The translations under genes and the position numbers were made by a program. From contig JABDBR010000009.1 of NCBI GenBank assembly GCA_013288545.1, positions 1-46,405 of the forward strand: a stretch of DNA of 46,405 nucleotides. Reading direction: 5' to 3'. Under the pieces are notes generated by a model that ran no database searches, was not told the DNA's origin, and saw nothing but the letters and a program-made list of their open reading frames with translations. This DNA is from Nitrososphaerota archaeon (GTDB lineage: Archaea > Thermoproteota > Nitrososphaeria > Nitrososphaerales > Nitrosopumilaceae). Positions 15,216 through 23,694 of this stretch are shown piece after piece (within the stretch, counting starts at the first letter, position 1; each line of letters opens with the position of its first letter).

Positions 15216-15561
15216 CATATTTGTTGATGGCTCGGGAGGTACCAACTCTGGTTTTGGCTATTTTGTCAAAGAGACAGGAGAATCGTTCTATGAAAAAAAA
15301 CCCGACATAACAAACAATCAGGCAGAATACATGGCCATAATTTCCGCTCTGAAAAAATTTTCAGGTATTACAGATGAGATTGTAATCTATAGTGATTCAA
15401 AAAATACCGTCTCACAGCTAAATCATGAATATGCCATAAACAATGATCAATTAAGAACACTTGCAAGGGAAGCGTGGGATCTAATGACCAAGCTGCCAAA
15501 CCTGAAAATAATCTGGATTCCAAGAAACCAAAATCTCGCTGGAAAGATGCTTGGCAGCTAA
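15205..15561 (+). CDS. rnhA: RNase HI-like protein lacking the fourth catalytic aspartate
   Basis: A 118-residue RNase H-fold protein. Asp8 (FVDGSGG), the glutamate of NNQAEY (about residue 41) and the aspartate of YSDSKN (about residue 63) match the first three residues of the D-E-D-D active site. The fourth, normally in N-x-x-A-D-x-L, is replaced: the sequence reads NQNLAGKML, with Gly where Asp is expected. The protein also ends within a few residues of this site, shorter than typical archaeal RNase HI. It may be a weakly active enzyme or bind RNA/DNA hybrids without cutting. It starts 11 bases inside the preceding membrane-protein gene. Confidence 0.85.
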   Translation: MALSIFVDGSGGTNSGFGYFVKETGESFYEKKPDITNNQAEYMAIISALKKFSGITDEIVIYSDSKNTVSQLNHEYAINNDQLRTLAREAWDLMTKLPNLKIIWIPRNQNLAGKMLGS

Positions 15562-15636
15562 AACTCTGACATTTGGGATCGGGTATTCTCTTGGATAAAC
15601 TTATTATACAAATACATTTGAGTCGATCTCATTAAA

Positions 15637-17742
15637 ATGAGCGAATCAATTTTTCTATCTCCAAAATCCATTGCCATAATCGGGGCTTCTGATAAAGAAG
15701 GAAGTGTGGGTCGTGCCATTACATCCAACATACTAAAAGGATACACTGGAAAGATTCTTCCAATCAGTCCTACTCGGGAAACAGTATTTGATAAAAAAGC
15801 ATACAAGAGTGTTCTAGATGTTCCAGAAGAAATAGATCTTGCAGTTATAGTCACAAAAAATGATGTTGTTCCTGCAGTGCTTGAAGAGTGCGGCAAAAAG
15901 AAAATCAAAGGAGCGATTGTCATCACTGCTGGATTCAAAGAAGTCAACGAAGAGGGAGCAAAACTTGAACGAAAACTTGCAGAGATTGCAAAACAGTACA
16001 ATATCAAAATCATAGGACCAAACTGCCTTGGTGTGATGAATCTGGCGCCACAAACAATGATGAATTCCACTTTTCTCAAGGTCACACCAAAATCTGGAGG
16101 AATCGCACTTGTATCTCAAAGTGGTGCTATCTGTGCAGCACTGGTTGAAGACGCAAGTGCTCAAGGAATAGGATTCTCATCTGTAATCAGCATGGGAAAT
16201 AAAGTCGATCTCAACGAAGTAGACATTCTAAAGATGCTTGCAGAACATGAGCAGACCAAAGTCATCGTAATGTATCTTGAGGACATGACCAATGGAAGAG
16301 AATTTTTGAAAATATGCAAGCAAATTACCCGACTAAACAAACTAAAGAAACCTGTACTGGTCCTAAAATCTGGCAGAAGTCCAGAGGGTGCAAAGGCAGC
16401 CATGTCTCATACTGGTGCACTCATGGGTTCTGATGAAATCTATGATGCCTTGCTTACACAATCTGGTGCAATCCGGGTTGATACCATGGAAGAATTATTT
16501 GATTATGCAGTGGCTTTTTCAAAACAACCATTGCCACTAAAAGGAGATCTGGTTATAGTTTCAAATGCAGGAGGACCTGCAATAATTTCTACAGATGCTT
16601 GTTCGAGGATGGGAATCAAGATGGCAAGCATCGAGGATATACGACCACAGATAAATGCAGTAATCCCTCCATGGGGAACCTCTAGAAACCCAGTAGACAT
16701 TGTGGGAGATGCCGATTTTAACAGATTTGATCATGTGCTAAATCTTGTACTTGCTCATCCAAATGTTGGTTCAGTCATAACAATGTGTACACCATCTGCA
16801 ACGCTTGATTACAACAAACTTGCCGAAGTAATTGTTACTGGCTCAAAAAAATATGGCAAGACAATGCTTGCAAGCCTGATGGGTCTTGATGAAGGAATAA
16901 AGAACCGAGAAATTCTTGCAGAAGGCGGAGTTCCATATTATACATATGCAGAAAAAGCAATCCGTGCACTCAAGGCAATGTTGAGATTTTCACAATGGTC
17001 CCAAACATCTGAAGGAAAGATACAACAATTCAAAGTAAACAAGAAAAAAGTAGAACAAATTTTTACCAAGGTAAAATCTGAGGGAAGAAAGAACCTGTTA
17101 GAAGAGGAGGGACAAGAAGTTTTGAAAGCATATGGTTTTCCTGTACCAAAAAGCATTCTTGCCACAAAGGAAAAAGATGCAACAGTTGCAGCAAAAAAAA
17201 TTGGATATCCAGTTGTGATGAAAATTGCCTCTCCACAAATCATTCACAAGTCTGATGCAGGTGGAGTAAAGGTGGGATTGAAGACTCCCCAGGAAGTCAA
17301 AAAGGCCTTTAAGGAAATAATAAAAAATGCAAAAAAATACAACAAGAAAGCAGTCATCAAGGGTATACTTGTCCAAGAGATGGTCAAAGGCGGAAAAGAG
17401 ACCATCGTGGGCTCAAAGCAAGAACCGGGATTTGGCTCTGTAGTTATGTTTGGAATGGGTGGAATCTATGTCGAAGTACTCAAAGATGTAACATTCCGAG
17501 TTGCACCTGTTACAGATTCTGAAGCAGACGAGATGATATCATCGATTAAAACAAACAAGTTGTTGCAGGGTGTAAGGGGAGAGAAACCATCTGATGTCGC
17601 AAAACTTTCAGACTGTATCCAAAGAATTTCCCAACTGGTGACTGATTTTCAAGAAATAAAAGAGCTTGACATGAATCCAGTACTAGTATTTGAAAAGGGC
17701 AAAGGATGCAAAGTAGTAGATGTAAGAATTGGGCTTGCTTAA
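15637..17742 (+). CDS. ADP-forming acyl-CoA synthetase, probable 4-hydroxybutyryl-CoA synthetase
   Basis: A 701-residue fused NDP-forming acyl-CoA synthetase. It has an N-terminal CoA-binding Rossmann domain (IAIIGASDKEGSVG at residues 12-25), a succinyl-CoA-ligase-like domain with the phospho-accepting His258 in AMSHTGALMG, and a C-terminal ATP-grasp domain (about 480-701, with GYPVVMKIASPQIIHKSDAGGV). In Nitrosopumilus maritimus the enzyme encoded next to 4-hydroxybutyryl-CoA dehydratase activates 4-hydroxybutyrate in the energy-saving HP/HB carbon-fixation cycle. The same neighbour is present here 56 bases downstream, which supports that substrate over acetate or 3-hydroxypropionate. A TATA-like cttattata lies about 33 bases before the ATG. 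Confidence 0.9.
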   Translation: MSESIFLSPKSIAIIGASDKEGSVGRAITSNILKGYTGKILPISPTRETVFDKKAYKSVLDVPEEIDLAVIVTKNDVVPAVLEECGKKKIKGAIVITAGFKEVNEEGAKLERKLAEIAKQYNIKIIGPNCLGVMNLAPQTMMNSTFLKVTPKSGGIALVSQSGAICAALVEDASAQGIGFSSVISMGNKVDLNEVDILKMLAEHEQTKVIVMYLEDMTNGREFLKICKQITRLNKLKKPVLVLKSGRSPEGAKAAMSHTGALMGSDEIYDALLTQSGAIRVDTMEELFDYAVAFSKQPLPLKGDLVIVSNAGGPAIISTDACSRMGIKMASIEDIRPQINAVIPPWGTSRNPVDIVGDADFNRFDHVLNLVLAHPNVGSVITMCTPSATLDYNKLAEVIVTGSKKYGKTMLASLMGLDEGIKNREILAEGGVPYYTYAEKAIRALKAMLRFSQWSQTSEGKIQQFKVNKKKVEQIFTKVKSEGRKNLLEEEGQEVLKAYGFPVPKSILATKEKDATVAAKKIGYPVVMKIASPQIIHKSDAGGVKVGLKTPQEVKKAFKEIIKNAKKYNKKAVIKGILVQEMVKGGKETIVGSKQEPGFGSVVMFGMGGIYVEVLKDVTFRVAPVTDSEADEMISSIKTNKLLQGVRGEKPSDVAKLSDCIQRISQLVTDFQEIKELDMNPVLVFEKGKGCKVVDVRIGLA

Positions 17743-17766
17743 AACACACAACAATTTTGTTAGAAT

Positions 17767-17775
17767 ATTTATATT
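17767..17775 (+). promoter_or_regulatory. TATA-like box for 4-hydroxybutyryl-CoA dehydratase
   Basis: atttatatt, centred 28 bases before the ATG at 17799. It gives the dehydratase its own leaderless promoter and rules against the upstream in-frame start at 17706. Confidence 0.6.
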
Positions 17776-17798
17776 ACTTACAAAGGGTATTAGCAGAT

Positions 17799-19301
17799 AT
17801 GCCAATTAAGACAGCTGCTGAGTACATTCAAAGTCTCAGAGGCCGTAACATGAAAGTTTACCTTTTTGGCGAACTTGTAAAAGAACCTGTGGATCATCCA
17901 ATGATAAGGCCTTCAATAAACGCCGTGGCAGAGACATATGATCTGGCAGAAAAAGAATCTGAGATGGCAACTGCAAAATCATCCATAACAGGTTTGCAAG
18001 TTAACAGATTTTTACACATTGCAGAAAGTGCAGATGATCTAGTAAATCAAAATAAAATGCAGAGAAAACTTGGCCAGCTTACTGGAACGTGTTTCCAGAG
18101 ATGTGTAGGAATGGATGCACTAAACTCATTATATTCTGTTACTTTTGAAATTGATGAAAAACACAAGACCGATTATCATAAGCGACTAGTCGAATTTATC
18201 AAGATGATTCAGCAAGAGAATTTTGTCATAGGTGGTGCGATGACTGATCCAAAGGGAGACAGAAGCAAAGCACCTCATCAACAAGAAGATCCAGACGTAT
18301 TTTTACACGTAGTAGAAAAAAATGACAAGGGAATATTTGTTACAGGTGCCAAGGCTCACCAGACAGGTTGTATCAATTCACACTGGATTATAGTCATGCC
18401 AACAATGAGATTGTTGGAAGGTGACAAAGATTATGCAGTGGTTGGTGCAATGCCTGCTGATGCTCCAGGAATTACATACATCTACGGACGTCAATCTTGT
18501 GACACAAGAAGCATGGAAGATGGAGATATCGACGCAGGAAATGCAAAGTTTGCAGGCCAAGAGGCACTCATGGTCTTTGATCGAGTCTTTATTCCGTGGG
18601 ATAAAGTATTCATGTTTGGCGAGTATGAATTTGCTGCAATGTTGGTAGAGAGATTCACATGTTATCATAGAAGAAGTTATGTATGCAAGACCGGTCTGGG
18701 TGATGTTTTAATTGGTGCAGCTGCTGCAATTGCTGATTACAACGGAGTTCCTGATGTTTCTCACATACGAGACAAATTGGTAGAGATGACTCATCTTAAC
18801 GAGACAATTTATGCAACTGGTATTGCTTCTTCATCACAAGCTCATCGCACCAAGTCCGGTGTATGGCTAAATGATGACATGCTGGCAAACGTCACCAAGC
18901 ATAATGTAACTAGATTCCCGTATGAAATAGGCAGACTTGCACAAGATATTGCAGGTGGTCTTGTTGTCACACTTCCGTCTGAAAAAGATTTGAAAAATCC
19001 AACTACAGGTCCAATGCTGAAAAAGTACCTCAGGGGACGAAAAGGTGTTGACGTCGAAAACAGAATCAGAATATTGAGATTAATTGAAAATATGACCTTG
19101 GGAAGAAATGCAGTAGGATATCTAACTGAATCAATGCATGGTGCAGGCTCACCACAGGCACAAAGAATACAGATTGCACGTCAGATGCAGCTTGGATACA
19201 AGAAAAAACTTGCCAAAAACCTTGCAAGCATCAAAGAAAATTCTGAACCAGAATCTGAACAATCAGATTATTTCCAACGCGTATTCAAGATAAGAAAATA
19301 A
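17799..19301 (+). CDS. 4-hydroxybutyryl-CoA dehydratase
   Basis: A 500-residue FAD and [4Fe-4S] enzyme that converts 4-hydroxybutyryl-CoA to crotonyl-CoA, a key step of the HP/HB autotrophic cycle. The cluster ligands known from the Clostridium enzyme are Cys99, Cys103, His292 and Cys299; here Cys98 and Cys102 (TCFQRCVG) and His290 and Cys296 (YHRRSYVC) occupy the same regions, although the last pair is one residue closer together. Other family segments include the MTDPKGDRSKAP substrate loop and GAKAHQTG. The frame is open up to 17706, but that start overlaps the previous gene; ATG 17799 has a TATA-like box at leaderless distance and gives the family length. Confidence 0.95.
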   Translation: MPIKTAAEYIQSLRGRNMKVYLFGELVKEPVDHPMIRPSINAVAETYDLAEKESEMATAKSSITGLQVNRFLHIAESADDLVNQNKMQRKLGQLTGTCFQRCVGMDALNSLYSVTFEIDEKHKTDYHKRLVEFIKMIQQENFVIGGAMTDPKGDRSKAPHQQEDPDVFLHVVEKNDKGIFVTGAKAHQTGCINSHWIIVMPTMRLLEGDKDYAVVGAMPADAPGITYIYGRQSCDTRSMEDGDIDAGNAKFAGQEALMVFDRVFIPWDKVFMFGEYEFAAMLVERFTCYHRRSYVCKTGLGDVLIGAAAAIADYNGVPDVSHIRDKLVEMTHLNETIYATGIASSSQAHRTKSGVWLNDDMLANVTKHNVTRFPYEIGRLAQDIAGGLVVTLPSEKDLKNPTTGPMLKKYLRGRKGVDVENRIRILRLIENMTLGRNAVGYLTESMHGAGSPQAQRIQIARQMQLGYKKKLAKNLASIKENSEPESEQSDYFQRVFKIRK

Positions 19302-19321
19302 TTAAAAATTTACTAGAGATT

Positions 19322-19999
19322 TTATTTTGAGCTAGAATCTTTATCTGTACTTGATTCATCATTTGCTTTAGTTTCAGACGAGTCTGAATTTTCTGTAAGG
19401 TATGACTTGTCACTTGACAAATTTTCATCTATGCTAGATTTGCCGATCTCCTTATCCGAATTCTTTGCTTTATCTTCATCTGACAATTTTTCTATCTCTG
19501 ACTTTGGCTTGCCAAATTGTTTTACTAGCATTACTCCAACAATGACTGCTATTATGATGTAATTGATTGGAGGTGTAAGTATTCTTGTCACGTAGCCTAT
19601 CTGGGGTATGACGTAAACCACTTTTCCGATATAGTCATTTTTTGTTATTGGAAAGTCAGTTCCAGGTATGGATCCAGGATTTGCATCTCCTTTTGTCCTA
19701 ATTACCAGAGGATCCTTGTTTAGTATCTCGGCAACTCTGTGAACTATTACCTTGTCGTGTCCATCTGGTCTATTGAATACTATGATATCTCCAACTTTTA
19801 ATTGATCAAAATTAACGTGTCCCTGAACAACAATCACATCAAAAATTTCCAGGTTTGGTATCATGCTTCCACTTGACACTACATAAAATGGATTTTCTGT
19901 ACCAAACGCTACTCGGAGTCCAATCCAAATTATTGCAATGCCTATTACTACAATTATAATGTCCTTTACGATGCCTGATTTGAGAGAAAGTTTACCCAA
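19322..19999 (-). CDS. Signal peptidase I (archaeal/ER type, S26B)
   Basis: A 225-residue membrane protease that removes signal peptides from exported proteins. An N-terminal membrane helix (about residues 12-31) is followed by the catalytic Ser45 in SSGSMIP, His87 in VIVHRV (ER/archaeal type, where bacteria have Lys) and an aspartate in RTKGDANPGS (Asp105). A second membrane helix lies at about residues 147-160. The last 60 residues are a Ser/Asp/Glu/Lys-rich, disordered cytoplasmic or external tail not usual for the family. It converges on the dehydratase gene, 20 bases apart. Confidence 0.93.
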   Translation of the reverse strand: MGKLSLKSGIVKDIIIVVIGIAIIWIGLRVAFGTENPFYVVSSGSMIPNLEIFDVIVVQGHVNFDQLKVGDIIVFNRPDGHDKVIVHRVAEILNKDPLVIRTKGDANPGSIPGTDFPITKNDYIGKVVYVIPQIGYVTRILTPPINYIIIAVIVGVMLVKQFGKPKSEIEKLSDEDKAKNSDKEIGKSSIDENLSSDKSYLTENSDSSETKANDESSTDKDSSSK

Positions 20000-20051
20000 T
20001 TATTTCTAGTTCTTTAAAATCGTAAGATAAATCTTGCTTAACAATGTAGAG

Positions 20052-20717
20052 TTACTTTAACTTGTTACCGCAACTTTCGCAGAATTTAGAACCCTGGCTA
20101 TTGGTATAACCACACTTACATTTTAAATTATTTTCAAGCGAACCTCCAAGCAACACAATTTCGCCAATTTTTTTTATGTCATCCCACTTTATTGTAACAT
20201 CTGTTCCATCATTTCTTGTTACAACCAGTACTATGCTGGATTGATCTGGTTGAATACCCATCTCCTTGACTATTCCAACTTTTCTTGCTTCAGTATCATA
20301 AACCCCAAGACCTGTGATTGAACTGAATGTCTTGACACTGGTAGATGCTTTTGGTTGTTCTTGTAATTCAAAACTTTGTGTTGGCTGTGGCGGTGTTACA
20401 CTATTTGTGCTAGAAACAGGTATTGCAGCTCCAACTGATGCTGTTTCATCAGGCTTGCTAAAGTTTCTATATTCTGCAAGAACTGATCCGCATGTAGTAC
20501 ACACATATTGTCCCTTTTCTAACAGAACAAGATTTTCTGCAACTATTTCATTAGGGTTTTCATATTCTATTTTTGGACTTCCTTCATATTCTTTCTCGCA
20601 TGTATTGCAATAATATTTGGAAATTTTTTCTGAATCAAGACGGCCAACGGGAGCAAGAAACAAGTCAGGTCCACCCAAGTTGCCCTTTCTTTGTTGATCA
20701 TCATTTACTGTTGCCAT
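20052..20717 (-). CDS. PRC-barrel protein flanked by zinc ribbons
   Basis: About 221 residues. Order of parts: a two-knuckle N-terminal zinc ribbon (YYCNTCEKEY, then VCTTCGSVLAEY about 40 residues later), a Pro/Gln/Ser/Thr-rich linker, a PRC-barrel-like beta domain (SSITGLGVYDTEARKVGIVKE...), and a C-terminal zinc ribbon (CKCGYTNSQGSKFCESCG). PRC barrels occur in RNA maturation and cell-division proteins (RimM, thaumarchaeal/crenarchaeal CdpB). The frame extends to 20768, but a TATA-like atttatgt (complement at 20779-20786) would start transcription near 20757, and GGAGG sits seven bases before the ATG at 20717, so I take that start. Function not known; a division or RNA-related role is possible. 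Confidence 0.82.
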   Translation of the reverse strand: MATVNDDQQRKGNLGGPDLFLAPVGRLDSEKISKYYCNTCEKEYEGSPKIEYENPNEIVAENLVLLEKGQYVCTTCGSVLAEYRNFSKPDETASVGAAIPVSSTNSVTPPQPTQSFELQEQPKASTSVKTFSSITGLGVYDTEARKVGIVKEMGIQPDQSSIVLVVTRNDGTDVTIKWDDIKKIGEIVLLGGSLENNLKCKCGYTNSQGSKFCESCGNKLK

Positions 20718-20724
20718 GATAAAA

Positions 20725-20729
20725 CCTCC
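20725..20729 (-). promoter_or_regulatory. Shine-Dalgarno site deciding the PRC-barrel start
   Basis: GGAGG on the minus strand, seven bases before the ATG at 20717. It supports that ATG over the upstream one at 20768. Confidence 0.5.
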
Positions 20730-20992
20730 AGATCCTCTTAATTTTTTTAATCGAAGTTCACTGCTCATACTTTAATCTACATAAATCTCAGATAATTATG
20801 TATATCATTTTGATGGGTCAAATCTATGCCACATATCGGAGCAAGAGATTATACAATTTCCAAAAATAATCAGATTTTTTTCAATATTTTGGAAAGAGTT
20901 ATTAGAGCCAGAGGGGTACGTTAAACAAAAATTGACGGAAATAGGTGATCGAACTTTTCTCTGTCGTTTCAATAAAAAGATGATGAATAAAT

Positions 20993-22306
20993 TTGACAAA
21001 ATTTGAAGAATTAGGACTAAAGGACACCATACTCACTGCACTTAATGAAATGGGTTTTCGCGAACCATTCCCCATTCAGTCAGGGGCAATTCCGGTACTT
21101 CTTTCAGGTCAGGATGTCATAGGTCAAGCACACACTGGAACTGGAAAGACAGCTGCATTTTCACTACCGATAATCCAAAATGTAATACCAAAAGGTGGAA
21201 TACAGGCACTCATCATAGCTCCAACAAGAGAACTTGCAGTACAGATATCTGATGAAATTGTAAAATTTTCAAGGCACTCTGGAATACGAAGTGTAACAAT
21301 CTACGGTGGTCAAAGCATGAATGTACAACTACAAGAACTTCACAGGGGAGTAGAGATTGTCGTTGCTACACCTGGACGTCTTATTGATCACATCAAGCGT
21401 GGCTCCATAAAACTACAGAAAGTAAAGTGGGTTATACTTGATGAAGCCGATACGATGCTTGACATGGGATTCATTGAAGATATCAAATTCATCTTGGATC
21501 TGGTTCCAGAAGATCACGTCAATGCACTATTTTCTGCTACCATGCCAGCTGCAATATTGATGCTGGCAGAAAAATACATGAAAAACCCACAAAAAATATT
21601 CATCGATTCCGATGATCTAAGTGGAGAAGGAATTGAACAAGCATTTCTTGTAATTAAAGACAGGGAAAAAACAGATTATCTATTCAAATTTATCAAAGAA
21701 AATGGTGCTGGCCAGGCAATAGTGTTTTGTTCTACAAAGGATAGAACAAGAAGAGTTGCCCATGAGCTTGAACAAGGAAGATTCAACGTAGTCTCAATTC
21801 AAGGAGACATGTCCCAGTTTAGAAGAGACAAGGCAATGTATATGTTTAAGAAAGGAAAAGCAGACATTTTGGTAGCTACTGATGTAGCAGCAAGAGGTAT
21901 TGATGTACCAAAAGTTGCATTGGTGATAAACTATGATGTTCCAAACCAAGACATGGTGTACTTCCATAGGATTGGAAGAACTGCACGTGCAGGAGAAAAA
22001 GGTAGAGCAATCACTCTAGTATCTTATTCTTCAATTGGCGATTTCAAGGCAATATCTAATCAAACCAAGGTCCAAATGAAAGATCTAAACAAAGAACTAG
22101 GAATTGTAGTCAACATTCCAGATCCACTAAAGAGAGAAGTAAGTCACAGGAGAAACTTTAGATCTGGCGGTGGTGGCTACGGTAGATCAGGAGGCGGCGG
22201 AGGTTATGGTAGATCTGGTGGTGGCTATGGAAGAAGTGATGATAGAAGAGGAGATCGCAGAAGATCAGGCGATAAAAACTATTACGGCTTGAGAAGTCGC
22301 TGGTAG
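20993..22306 (+). CDS. DEAD-box RNA helicase with a glycine/arginine-rich tail
   Basis: A 437-residue ATP-dependent RNA helicase with a complete motif set: Q motif (FPIQSG, Gln29), Walker A AHTGTGKT at 46-53, PTREL, TPGR, DEAD at 150-153, SAT at 181-183, ATDVAARGIDVP and HRIGRTARAG. The last 55 residues are an RGG/YGRSGG-type low-complexity RNA-binding tail, as in cold-shock helicases. It begins with TTG; no in-frame ATG precedes it. The gene shares its upstream region with the divergent PRC-barrel gene; thioredoxin follows 43 bases downstream with its own promoter. It probably unwinds RNA in ribosome assembly or at low temperature. Confidence 0.95.
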   Translation: MTKFEELGLKDTILTALNEMGFREPFPIQSGAIPVLLSGQDVIGQAHTGTGKTAAFSLPIIQNVIPKGGIQALIIAPTRELAVQISDEIVKFSRHSGIRSVTIYGGQSMNVQLQELHRGVEIVVATPGRLIDHIKRGSIKLQKVKWVILDEADTMLDMGFIEDIKFILDLVPEDHVNALFSATMPAAILMLAEKYMKNPQKIFIDSDDLSGEGIEQAFLVIKDREKTDYLFKFIKENGAGQAIVFCSTKDRTRRVAHELEQGRFNVVSIQGDMSQFRRDKAMYMFKKGKADILVATDVAARGIDVPKVALVINYDVPNQDMVYFHRIGRTARAGEKGRAITLVSYSSIGDFKAISNQTKVQMKDLNKELGIVVNIPDPLKREVSHRRNFRSGGGGYGRSGGGGGYGRSGGGYGRSDDRRGDRRRSGDKNYYGLRSRW

Positions 22307-22316
22307 AAAAACCGTT

Positions 22317-22327
22317 CAATATATTTA
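22317..22327 (+). promoter_or_regulatory. TATA-like box for thioredoxin
   Basis: caatatattta, centred about 28 bases before the thioredoxin ATG; a leaderless start is expected. Confidence 0.5.
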
Positions 22328-22349
22328 GGGATTCAGAATTTTATAATAC

Positions 22350-22682
22350 ATGGATAAAGCAAAACCTGTAAATTCACAGAACTGGGAAAAAGAGGTTATA
22401 TCTTCTCAAATTCCTGTGTTTGTAGATTTTTGGGCTGAATGGTGTGGCCCGTGCAGGATGGTAAGTCCTGTAATCGAAGAGCTAGCCGGTGAATATGCAG
22501 GAAAGATCAACTTTGTCAAGGTTAATGTTGATGAAAGCAACGAACTTGCATCAAAGTACAATGTCTTTAGCATACCAACACTAGCATTATTCAGCAAGGG
22601 CCAAGTTGTAGCACAACAGGTAGGCGCCGCATCAAAGGGCTCCTACAAGAATATGATAGACAACGCTCTTTCAAAAATCTAA
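22350..22682 (+). CDS. trxA: Thioredoxin
   Basis: A 110-residue thioredoxin with the active-site WCGPC (Cys32 and Cys35), the buried Asp in VDFWAEW and the cis-proline motif FSIPT near residue 77. Length and motif order are standard. It reduces disulphides in the cytoplasm. It has its own TATA-like box, so it is probably transcribed apart from the upstream helicase. A T-rich stretch after the stop (22684-22700) may end the transcript. Confidence 0.96.
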   Translation: MDKAKPVNSQNWEKEVISSQIPVFVDFWAEWCGPCRMVSPVIEELAGEYAGKINFVKVNVDESNELASKYNVFSIPTLALFSKGQVVAQQVGAASKGSYKNMIDNALSKI

Positions 22683-22683
22683 A

Positions 22684-22700
22684 CCTCATTTCTTCTTTTT
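22684..22700 (+). terminator. T-rich transcript end after thioredoxin
   Basis: cctcatttcttcttttt right after the thioredoxin stop. Archaeal termination often occurs in such T-rich runs without a hairpin. Weak evidence. Confidence 0.3.
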
Positions 22701-22742
22701 TCGATCTAAAATAATTAATACCGGTCAAGGAAAACAGTCCAC

Positions 22743-23258
22743 ATGTCATTTGGAGATATTGATACACTAAACCTTCTATTTGACAAACTACAGAATCTGC
22801 TAAATGACACCCAAGGATACTATGAATCATTTCTTGATGCAAATACTATGTACAAACAAGGAAAATTAACAGACAAGGAATTCTTTGAGAAGCTGGGAGA
22901 TTACGTAGTATCATATTCATCATTAGAGTTTTTGTCTGTCAAAGTAATTTTTGAGCTAAAAAAATCACTTGACAAGATAGCAGGTGGTCGCTCTTCTGGT
23001 GGTTCTACTATGGCAAGCCCAATGCCTCCAGGCATGGGACCGCAAGCATCACATGTGGCAGTATCTACCTTGCCAGGACCTGGACAGCCTCCATCAATTA
23101 TATCGGCCGCTGCAGCTTTTTCAACACCTGGTGAGCTTCCTAGACCTGATCCGTCCTTGTTGCCAAAACAAAGCTCAGGTGGTCCTGTATGCAATTCTTG
23201 TGGATCTGCTCTAAAGGCTAATGCTAAATTTTGTTCTAAGTGTGGAAATAAAACATAA
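22743..23258 (+). CDS. Helical protein with a C-terminal zinc ribbon
   Basis: A 171-residue protein. The first 80 residues are amphipathic helices (FDKLQNLLNDTQGYYESFL, SLEFLSVKVIFELKKSL), then about 60 residues rich in Gly, Pro, Ser and Ala, then a double-knuckle zinc ribbon (CNSCGSALKANAKFCSKCG). No enzymatic motif is present. The ribbon is close in sequence to those of the neighbouring genes at 20052 and 23283. A TATA-like taattaata lies about 28 bases before the ATG. Function unknown. Confidence 0.8.
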   Translation: MSFGDIDTLNLLFDKLQNLLNDTQGYYESFLDANTMYKQGKLTDKEFFEKLGDYVVSYSSLEFLSVKVIFELKKSLDKIAGGRSSGGSTMASPMPPGMGPQASHVAVSTLPGPGQPPSIISAAAAFSTPGELPRPDPSLLPKQSSGGPVCNSCGSALKANAKFCSKCGNKT

Positions 23259-23282
23259 TAGAGAAAAAAAATTCTGATATTG

Positions 23283-23648
23283 TTAGTCTTGGTTTGCGCC
23301 ACATTCTGTGCAGAATTTTGCAACCAAAGATAATTTTGAACCGCACTCTGGGCAAAACTTTGTGTTTGTTTCAGTAGGTGTACCAACACTGCCATACAGA
23401 CCGCCCATAGTCTTCATTGCACCAGTTGGCACAAATGTATCATCATCTACTAGAGGTGTTGGGGCAAAATCTTTCTCTTCTACAAAATTCATTATCCTAG
23501 GCATCTGCTGACCTGGATTTTTTGGATCAGGTACCATGTCACCGAGCCAAAATGCAAATCTAGTCAATGTAAGCTCTGGCGTAGAAAAGGTCAATGTATG
23601 ACTTGACATGTAATCATCTGCTGCTGTCTTGCCGTTGAATACTTTCAT
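23283..23648 (-). CDS. Small protein with a C-terminal zinc ribbon
   Basis: About 121 residues from the ATG at 23648; a GTG at 23657 adds three. The last 30 residues form a zinc ribbon (KFCPECGSKLSLVAKFCTECG) like that of the convergent gene at 22743. The first 90 residues have a beta-rich pattern (HTLTFSTPELTLTRFAFWLG) with no recognised fold. A TATA-like sequence (tgtatatt, 23671-23678, read on the minus strand) lies about 27 bases before the ATG and favours that start. Function unknown. Confidence 0.78.
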   Translation of the reverse strand: MKVFNGKTAADDYMSSHTLTFSTPELTLTRFAFWLGDMVPDPKNPGQQMPRIMNFVEEKDFAPTPLVDDDTFVPTGAMKTMGGLYGSVGTPTETNTKFCPECGSKLSLVAKFCTECGANQD

Positions 23649-23694
23649 CAAATGCACTAATTGGAATAGCTGTATATTGTTTTTTGTTTAATGG

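Noticed and set aside
17706-17798. N-terminal extension of 4-hydroxybutyryl-CoA dehydratase by 31 residues
   Set aside because: Overlaps the previous gene, has atypical residues and lies upstream of the TATA-like box for the ATG at 17799.
20826-20924. 32-codon frame in the gap between the PRC-barrel and helicase genes
   Set aside because: No promoter or SD support and ordinary composition; likely chance in AT-rich DNA.
22901-23395. 164-codon minus-strand frame across two zinc-ribbon genes
   Set aside because: Overlaps both well-supported genes; its Cys/Gln-rich composition is the reverse-strand image of ribbon and linker codons.
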